NCBI GenBank assembly: GCA_002705485.1
Contig: PAGT01000072.1
Location: forward strand, 3,982-15,080
From: Flavobacteriales bacterium
GTDB lineage: Bacteria; Bacteroidota; Bacteroidia; Flavobacteriales; Flavobacteriaceae
DNA: 11,099 bases
Direction of reading: 5' to 3'
In this document: piece by piece, positions 6,873 to 11,099 of the stretch
Layout: each line of letters begins with the position of its first letter
How positions within the stretch are numbered: the first letter of the stretch is position 1
The notes under the pieces: model-generated
Databases searched by the model: none
The model's input: only the letters and a program-made list of their open reading frames with translations
Told to the model about the DNA's origin: nothing
Program-made: the position numbers and the translations under genes

Positions 6873-6899
6873 AGCCTTTTTTCAGCTATGTAAAAGGCT
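6873..6899 (+). promoter_or_regulatory. 8-bp stem-loop in the leader of the methyltransferase-like gene
   Basis: AGCCTTTT (6873-6880) and AAAAGGCT (6892-6899) pair perfectly around an 11-nt loop. TTTAAAAAAC and a short T run (6908-6914) follow. It is either a weak terminator of the preceding small gene or a 5' mRNA hairpin of the next one. Confidence 0.4.
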
Positions 6900-6922
6900 T
6901 TAAAAAACTTTTTTGGATTTAC

Positions 6923-7636
6923 ATGAGTTATGAAATTGATTTAAGTGATTATGATTTTTTTAAAATCTTACCAAGGGTAAAAACTATTGAAGTATATAAA
7001 AAACTTCTATATTATTACGAGAATGAAATTATTAAAAAAACTAAAAAACAAAAATTACCCGAAAAAGGAGATGACAATTATCTAAATCCTTACTTTAAAA
7101 ACCCACCAGCATATAAACATTATAATTTAGCTAATGACATTCATCCTAAAGAAATATTAGATGTTGATCTATCTTTGCCTTCCATTTCTAGTCTTCTATG
7201 GCTTTCAAAAAATAAGATTGAAGATAAGCGTATTTTAGATTATGGATGTGGCATTTCTGGTTTTTTAGTTTATATTAATAATTTTGGTTATGGCCTTGGT
7301 TATGACAATTGCGAGCAAATTGGTTATAAAATCATAGATAAGTTTCTCGAGTTAGTAGATAACAAGATCCAAATTGTAAAAGATAAAAAAACTGTTTTTG
7401 AATTCTCACCACAAATAATTAGTGTACATGGGATTTGGTTAGAAGATTGGGTTTATCAAATACCCTCAATTGAATATATTCTTTCAGATCGTCTTTATTG
7501 TAGCGGAGCTATTCCTGGAGAAGGGGCAAACTTTTTTAATAAAGATTTTAAAAACTCACCTTCGGATAAAGGATTTAAAAAAATAAGTTCTTTGCCATTC
7601 TTAGATATATTTAAAAGAATAAATCCTAATGGTTAA
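6923..7636 (+). CDS. Class I SAM methyltransferase-like protein
   Basis: 237 residues from ATG 6923. The centre holds a Rossmann methyltransferase motif I, RILDYGCGISG at 103-113, followed by GYGLGYDN with D128 placed as the acidic residue that ends strand 2 and binds the SAM ribose. The first 100 residues are a charged, Tyr- and Lys-rich region without a motif I know, and the second half (SVHGIWLEDW, YILSDRLYCSGAIPGEG) does not show ordinary motifs II-IV, so both the substrate and catalytic activity are open. The length is normal for a small methyltransferase. Its 3' end overlaps the next ORF by 8 bp, implying translational coupling with that membrane protein. Methyltransferase fold likely, role unknown. 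Confidence 0.62.
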   Translation: MSYEIDLSDYDFFKILPRVKTIEVYKKLLYYYENEIIKKTKKQKLPEKGDDNYLNPYFKNPPAYKHYNLANDIHPKEILDVDLSLPSISSLLWLSKNKIEDKRILDYGCGISGFLVYINNFGYGLGYDNCEQIGYKIIDKFLELVDNKIQIVKDKKTVFEFSPQIISVHGIWLEDWVYQIPSIEYILSDRLYCSGAIPGEGANFFNKDFKNSPSDKGFKKISSLPFLDIFKRINPNG

Positions 7637-7823
7637 TTCTATTAATACTAAAGATTTACCTATAAAAGATTTAGTTGTTTCAAGTCTAATAGTCTTTGTA
7701 ATATCTAGTATGATTGCCAAAATTTATAATCCATATTTGGGCTTTATCTACGCTTTTACTAATGTTGTAACTCTTACTTTCTTGAGATGGCTTTATCAAG
7801 ATTCTTGGAATCCCAAACAATGA
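7629..7823 (+). CDS. 64-residue membrane protein coupled to the methyltransferase-like gene
   Basis: ATG 7629 lies inside the last codons of the upstream gene (8-bp overlap). The product has a polar start MVNSINTKDLPIKD, a hydrophobic helix at about 15-31 (VVSSLIVFVISSMIAKI), a second weaker hydrophobic stretch at about 36-51 and a tail WLYQDSWNPKQ. No family was recognised. The overlap suggests co-expression with, and perhaps membrane tethering of, the upstream protein; this is inference from layout only. Confidence 0.6.
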   Translation: MVNSINTKDLPIKDLVVSSLIVFVISSMIAKIYNPYLGFIYAFTNVVTLTFLRWLYQDSWNPKQ

Positions 7824-7902
7824 GAAATAGATCCTATAAAACCCCCCTTAAGAAATACTCCCCCAAGAAAAAATAAAAATCAACATTACTAAAAAAAAAT
7901 TT

Positions 7903-7908
7903 TATAAT
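7903..7908 (+). promoter_or_regulatory. TATAAT -10 box close to a TTG start
   Basis: A perfect TATAAT ends 14 bp before the TTG at 7923, predicting a leader of only about 8 nt. AAAGAAAA in that leader is a weak SD at best. The fit between box and start supports both the promoter and the unusual TTG start. Confidence 0.4.
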
Positions 7909-7922
7909 TAAAGAAAAATCTT

Positions 7923-8120
7923 TTGAATAATTCTGATTTTGATCAACATGGAGTTGATAGCACTGGAACGCATTGGCTTCAGTATGCTGCTTTTGCTGTA
8001 TCTGCAATTGCTATATTCACTACTTGGGCTTTCTTTTTTGATTATAAATTTCATAACTTTATAGTTAAAATTCTCAGGCTTATAGATTGCAGCGGTTTTA
8101 ACTGTAATGGCGTTTACTAA
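7923..8120 (+). CDS. 65-residue one-helix membrane protein
   Basis: The only usable start is TTG at 7923; an in-frame TAA at 7905-7907 closes the frame upstream and no ATG or GTG intervenes. The product begins MNNSDFDQHGVDSTGTHW, has a single helix at about 20-39 (QYAAFAVSAIAIFTTWAFFF), and ends with a short tail carrying two Cys in CSGFNCNG. It lacks the chlorophyll-binding ExxNGR motif of high-light-inducible proteins, so it is not one of those. The very short leader behind a TATAAT box suggests strong or leaderless-type expression. Function unknown. Confidence 0.55.
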   Translation: MNNSDFDQHGVDSTGTHWLQYAAFAVSAIAIFTTWAFFFDYKFHNFIVKILRLIDCSGFNCNGVY

Positions 8121-8127
8121 AATTCAT

Positions 8128-8303
8128 ATGGTTAATCCAGATCAAAAAAAATATTAATTTAGCAAGCATTCATAGATATCAAAGAAATTTGTATAAAATG
8201 CCCAAAAGATTCAGGCTCGTCAAATTATGAAATTAAAGCTCTGCTAAACGAACTATCCAATTTATGGGAGATAGAAAAAAATAATAAATTCGAATTTCAA
8301 TAA
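8128..8303 (+). pseudogene. Decayed gene for a small soluble protein
   Basis: ATG 8128 begins MVNPDQKK and stops at once (TAA 8155-8157). In the -1 frame, past a TAG at 8160-8162, an open frame without a start continues QAFIDIKEICIKCPKD... to LSNLWEIEKNNKFEFQ and a TAA at 8301-8303. The residues are protein-like and have CxxC (CIKC). One extra base in the A8 run at 8144-8151 plus a sense codon for the TAG would give one protein of about 58 residues. I infer a pseudogene; two unrelated fragments remain possible. Confidence 0.42.
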
Positions 8304-8323
8304 CATATAACTCTTCCTAATTC

Positions 8324-8663
8324 TTACTTTTCCCAACCTTCTTTAGATTGTTGGATTAACCATTCTGCAAGAACTTTATCTTGATCTCCTTTTAATTTAT
8401 TTTTATATCCTTTCATATAGCAAATACCATCATTAGAAATTTTTTATTGAATCTATATCTGCTATTCCTCTTTGCTCTAAGTCTAAAAATTTCAATGATT
8501 TAGATCCCTTAGTAACAGCTACCCCCTCTTTTACATAACAACCTGTACAAACATTTTTAAAAATTGTTTTACAATTTAAATTATTAGAAGCTATGGAATA
8601 TCAACTTGTAAAAAAATTTGAAAAAATTAATAAAATTATTATTAAAACTACATAAAGAAATTT
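8324..8663 (-). pseudogene. Cytochrome c6-like (petJ-like) pseudogene
   Basis: On the minus strand a class I cytochrome c can be read in pieces. First comes a signal-peptide-like stretch KFLYVVLIIILLIFSNFFTS, with no start codon in frame, then a TGA (8603-8601), then IASNNLNCKTIFKNV and the heme site CTGCY (8549-8535), where the family has CxxCH. The text runs on as KGSKSLKFLDLEQRGIAD to an A6 run (8445-8440), where the frame shifts by one base, then NDGICYMKGY with the axial Met, and a tail AEWLIQQSKEGWEK ending at TAA 8326-8324. The order matches soluble cytochrome c6 (CxxCH, hydrophobic LxxLxxxG, MxGY/MPAF, C-terminal EKGW). In life this protein carries electrons in the thylakoid lumen or periplasm. 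Four independent lesions, including His to Tyr at the heme ligand, show long decay and not just a read error. Confidence 0.75.
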
Positions 8664-8700
8664 TTAATAAAAATTTTCTTTAACAAATTAGATAATATTC

Positions 8701-9090
8701 CTAATCCCACAAAGATAAATCTGAGTCACCTGATGATCTTTGCAACCAATGAATTTTCCAGAGATTTCCAACTTTTTTAAAAATAGAAGTCACAGTTGGC
8801 AAATCATCATTAAGAGTCCCTTTATAAGTAAACTTAGCTCCAAGAGTAAAGATACACATTGCTACATCACTACTAAGAAATTCAAACCTATGTATCTTTG
8901 TTATTTCTGCTTTTTCTTGAATTACATCACCAGAATTCATCATTTCTTCAAATCCTTTTGCACTTATAGGATTACCACTTGGTCTTATAAACAAGAAATC
9001 TGAAGTTGCATTTTTTACAAAAAATGAGCCCATCTTTTGTGGAGAGGCAAGTTCATAAAGTAAGGAAGTAATTTGTTCTTTTTCAGTCAT
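8701..9090 (-). CDS. NTF2-like (SnoaL-type) small protein
   Basis: 129 residues from ATG 9090-9088. The pattern of helices at the start (EKEQITSLLYEL), a middle with a Gly-rich turn (RPSGNPISAKGFEEMM), then alternating beta strands closing with TSIFKKVGNLWKIHWLQRSSG is that of the NTF2/SnoaL cone fold; it may belong to the DUF3804 branch seen in cyanobacteria, but I cannot verify this. Such proteins bind small hydrophobic ligands or act as isomerases and scaffolds; no catalytic residues can be named here. TATATT/TATTAT boxes at 9102-9109 on the same strand lie 12-19 bp before the start. The cytochrome pseudogene follows 37 bp downstream on the same strand. Fold likely, function unknown. Confidence 0.66.
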   Translation of the reverse strand: MTEKEQITSLLYELASPQKMGSFFVKNATSDFLFIRPSGNPISAKGFEEMMNSGDVIQEKAEITKIHRFEFLSSDVAMCIFTLGAKFTYKGTLNDDLPTVTSIFKKVGNLWKIHWLQRSSGDSDLSLWD

Positions 9091-9175
9091 AAGAAATTTA
9101 TATAATATAAGTTAAATTATGAATAATTTTCTTTAAGAAAAACACAAAGTTATTGAAAAAGAACAATCCAATTAA

Positions 9176-9289
9176 CTATTTTTGTACTTTTAGATTAGAA
9201 CAATATTTAATTTTTACTAGGTAAGAAGCCACCAAAGATAGCACAAAGAAAAATAACAAACTTTCCAAAGTAGATTGAGGCATCAGCAT
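9176..9289 (-). CDS. Possible 37-residue hydrophobic peptide
   Basis: From ATG 9289-9287, or the second ATG 9283-9281, to TAG 9178-9176, the frame encodes a polar start, a helix (LESLLFFFVLSLVASYLV) and a basic tail KIKYCSNLKVQK. The layout is that of a one-helix micro-protein, but there is no SD, and another frame of the same stretch (IYFGKFVIFLCAIFGGFLP) is equally hydrophobic. Weak. Confidence 0.18.
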   Translation of the reverse strand: MLMPQSTLESLLFFFVLSLVASYLVKIKYCSNLKVQK

Positions 9290-9320
9290 AAATTTAGAAG
9301 GAGAAAAATATCATATATCT

Positions 9321-9446
9321 ATGAAAACTAACTTTATAAAAAAATCAAATAGGGAAGTTTTATTTACTTATTATTTCTCAAATCTCCTCAATTATCTTAT
9401 GGATCCTTTGAAATCTCACTTACAAGATTTTTTATCACTTTTTTGA
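9321..9446 (+). CDS. Possible 41-residue small protein
   Basis: ATG 9321 to TGA 9444-9446 gives MKTNFIKKSNREVLFTYY... ending DPLKSHLQDFLSLF. The second half would form an amphipathic helix and the composition is less Lys/Asn/Ile-dominated than random sequence here. AGAAGGAGA at 9297-9303 is the best SD-like run in the window, yet it sits 17 nt before the ATG, too far for normal use, and no closer in-frame start exists. Plausible but unproven. Confidence 0.32.
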   Translation: MKTNFIKKSNREVLFTYYFSNLLNYLMDPLKSHLQDFLSLF

Positions 9447-9684
9447 TCTAACAAATTAACTTCCTAAAATTTTAAATCTATTAGCATCAAAATATAAGAT
9501 AAAAACTATTCTTATACTTCAGAAATTTTCTTTGACTAATATTTGTATTTGAATAAATTTATTGGATATTTCTATTTAGAAAAATAATATCGTTTAAATC
9601 ATATTGATGTAATTAAATATAGGATAAGAGTTATTGTTTAATTTCAGGCAATTAAAAACTAATTAAGAGTAAAGGAAGAAATTA
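9447..9684 (+). promoter_or_regulatory. Upstream region of selO with a promoter candidate
   Basis: TTGACT (9532-9537) and TAAATT (9554-9559), 16 bp apart, form the best -35/-10 pair in this gap; it would give a leader of about 120 nt. AAAGGAAG (9671-9678) is a proper SD six bases before the ATG at 9685. A weak 7-bp hairpin (TATAAGA/TCTTATA, 9493-9516) was also seen. Nothing else was found. Confidence 0.35.
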
Positions 9685-11099
9685 ATGTCAAGAAAATCTG
9701 AATCATTAAAACAGAAGGAAACCAAAAATTTTTCTGAGTTTGCACAATTAGCTGATTTTTCTTTAATCAATTCTCTCAAAGCTGATCCTCAGTCAAAAAA
9801 AGATGGTAATGATCACAGGCCTAGGCCAGTTTATTCAGGTCATTATGTTCCTGTCACTCCAACACCAATGCCAGAACCAAAATATATCGCACACAGCAAA
9901 ACATTGTTTGAAGAGTTGGGACTAAGTTCTGAACTTACAAAAGATAAAAAGTTTTGTAGTTTTTTTTCAGGGGATATCGAAGTTGCAGAGTATCCGATGA
10001 GCCCCTTTGGCTGGGCAACGGGGTATGCATTGTCTATTTATGGCACTGAATATACACAGCAATGTCCTTTTGGTACAGGTGATGGATACGGAGATGGTCG
10101 AGCAATTTCTGTATTCGAAGGTCTATTTAATGGAAAAAGAATGGAGATGCAACTTAAGGGGGGAGGTCCTACACCATATTGTCGTGGTGCAGATGGCCGC
10201 GCTGTTCTGCGATCAAGCGTTCGTGAATTTCTTGCACAGGAATTTATGCATGCCTTAGGAATTCCTACTTCAAGATCTTTAACACTTTATGTATCAAGAA
10301 CAGAAATAGTGAGAAGGCCTTGGTACACAAAGGGGACTAAGTATTATGAGCCTGATATCATGATTGATAATCATGCCGCAATTACCACTCGTGTTGCCCC
10401 ATCATTTTTGCGAGTAGGTCAGCTCGAGCTCTTTGCTCGCAGAGTTCGAAGTAATTCACATAATAAAGCTTTTAATGAGCTCAAAATTATAGTGCAACAT
10501 CTTATAGAAAGGAACTATAAAGAAGAAATTGATCCTAGCAATTCATTAACTGAAAAGGTAGTTAAACTGGCTTATTTATATCGAGAGAGACTTATATCAC
10601 TTGTCACTAATTGGATCCGGGTTGGTTACTGCCAGGCTAATTTTAATAGCGATAATTGTGCTGCTGGAGGATTTACATTGGACTACGGTCCTTTTGGTTT
10701 TTGTGAATTATTTGACCCAAGATTTCAACCTTGGACTGGAGGTGGAGAACATTTTTCATTTTTCAATCAGCCTTTTGCTGCCGAAAATAATTTTAAGATG
10801 TTTTGTAACTCTCTCCGACCATTACTTTTAAAAAATAAAGAAGACCTGGGAAAACTAGAACAAATCAGAAATGATTTTTCTAAATCAATGAGCAAACAAA
10901 TTCAGTTAATGTGGGCAAAAAAGCTTGGTTTAAAAAAATATGATGAAACTCTTACCAACGAGCTTTTCAATCTCATGATTATTTCTAAAGCTGATTTCAC
11001 TATTTTTTTTAGAAAGCTTTCTGATATTCCTGAGAATATATCTTTTTTAAAAGAGAGTTTTTACTTAAATCCTACTGAAGAACTTAATAAAAAATGGAA
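9685..11099 (+). CDS. selO: SelO protein adenylyltransferase (pseudokinase AMPylase), 3' end outside window
   Basis: The reading frame is open from ATG 9685, after the SD AAAGGAAG, to the edge: 471 codons without a stop. SelO family landmarks are TPTPMPEP (about 58-65), [11 protein letters not shown] (136-146), [16 protein letters not shown] with K158 as the nucleotide-binding Lys, [26 protein letters not shown], and the metal-binding region DN (323-324) plus DYGPFGF (333-339). SelO has a kinase fold with flipped ATP and transfers AMP to Ser, Thr or Tyr of target proteins, linked to redox stress. The protein is longer than the E. coli form and replaces the usual G.QFG.WAGQLGDGRA by [15 protein letters not shown]... 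before GYGDGRA, so it belongs to a divergent, extended branch. The missing end should hold the family's C-terminal NP..LRN region. By eye the gene is more GC-rich than its neighbours. Confidence 0.88.
   Translation, partial: MSRKSESLKQKETKNFSEFAQLADFSLINSLKADPQSKKDGNDHRPRPVYSGHYVPVTPTPMPEPKYIAHSKTLFEELGLSSELTKDKKFCSFFSGDIEVAEYPMSPFGWATGYALSIYGTEYTQQCPFGTGDGYGDGRAISVFEGLFNGKRMEMQLKGGGPTPYCRGADGRAVLRSSVREFLAQEFMHALGIPTSRSLTLYVSRTEIVRRPWYTKGTKYYEPDIMIDNHAAITTRVAPSFLRVGQLELFARRVRSNSHNKAFNELKIIVQHLIERNYKEEIDPSNSLTEKVVKLAYLYRERLISLVTNWIRVGYCQANFNSDNCAAGGFTLDYGPFGFCELFDPRFQPWTGGGEHFSFFNQPFAAENNFKMFCNSLRPLLLKNKEDLGKLEQIRNDFSKSMSKQIQLMWAKKLGLKKYDETLTNELFNLMIISKADFTIFFRKLSDIPENISFLKESFYLNPTEELNKKW

Noticed and set aside
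7824..7900. C-rich runs (CCCCCC and CCCCC) as a Yfr-type small RNA
   Set aside because: The two C runs have no G-rich partner to pair with, no T-tract terminator follows, and the sequence does not match the Yfr1 core ACTCCTCACAC.
7923..8120. High-light-inducible (Hli/Scp) protein
   Set aside because: One helix and similar size, but the chlorophyll-binding ExxNGRxAM motif is absent.
8740..9003. 87-codon open frame on the plus strand
   Set aside because: Antisense to the NTF2-like gene, with Phe/Ser/His-rich composition and no recognisable protein features.
10007..10258. 83-codon open frame on the plus strand
   Set aside because: Alternative frame within selO, whose own frame carries the conserved motifs through this stretch.
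10601..10831. 76-codon open frame on the plus strand
   Set aside because: Alternative frame within selO across the conserved DYG region.

Overview
The window looks like a very A+T-rich, streamlined marine picocyanobacterial genome, most likely a high-light Prochlorococcus. This rests on the low GC, the short genes with weak or absent Shine-Dalgarno sites, the many tiny one-helix membrane proteins, an ElyC/YdcF-type DUF218 protein, and a broken cytochrome c6-like gene. All of it is inferred by reading the sequence; no database was searched.

Left part (1-4191, all on the minus strand): three genes separated by unusually long gaps of 400-520 bp. They are a partial StrG-like 2-oxoglutarate/Fe(II) oxygenase, a membrane-anchored SGNH hydrolase, and a DUF2079-type polytopic membrane protein. 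Together they resemble a surface-glycan or secondary-metabolite module of a genomic island. Between the oxygenase and the SGNH gene lies the 5' two-thirds of a tRNA-Ser(UGA) whose T arm and 3' acceptor strand are gone. It is bracketed by an 11-bp direct repeat that contains the T-loop sequence, as expected of an old tRNA-targeted integration scar. The SGNH gene is preceded by a 33-nt dyad that embeds a perfect TATAAT, and the DUF2079 gene by an 8-2-8 inverted repeat; both are candidate regulator-binding sites.

Middle part (4687-8120): a 2H/CPDase-like phosphoesterase on the minus strand diverges from a DUF218 (ElyC/SanA/YdcF) envelope protein. A short ORF followed by a terminator-like hairpin comes next, then a one-helix protein, a class I methyltransferase-like orphan overlapping a one-helix protein, and another small membrane protein preceded by TATAAT.

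Right part (8128-11099): a decay zone holds the remains of a small soluble protein and a cytochrome c6-like pseudogene with a lost start, a TGA, a Tyr in place of the heme-ligand His, and a frameshift in an A6 run. An NTF2-like protein on the minus strand follows, then a 590-bp stretch with one or two possible micro-ORFs, and finally the first 471 codons of selO (protein AMPylase), which runs off the right edge.

No CRISPR array, insertion sequence, integrase, rRNA or intact tRNA was seen. The clearest non-standard signals are the tRNA-Ser scar, the decaying cytochrome c and the promoter-overlapping dyad.
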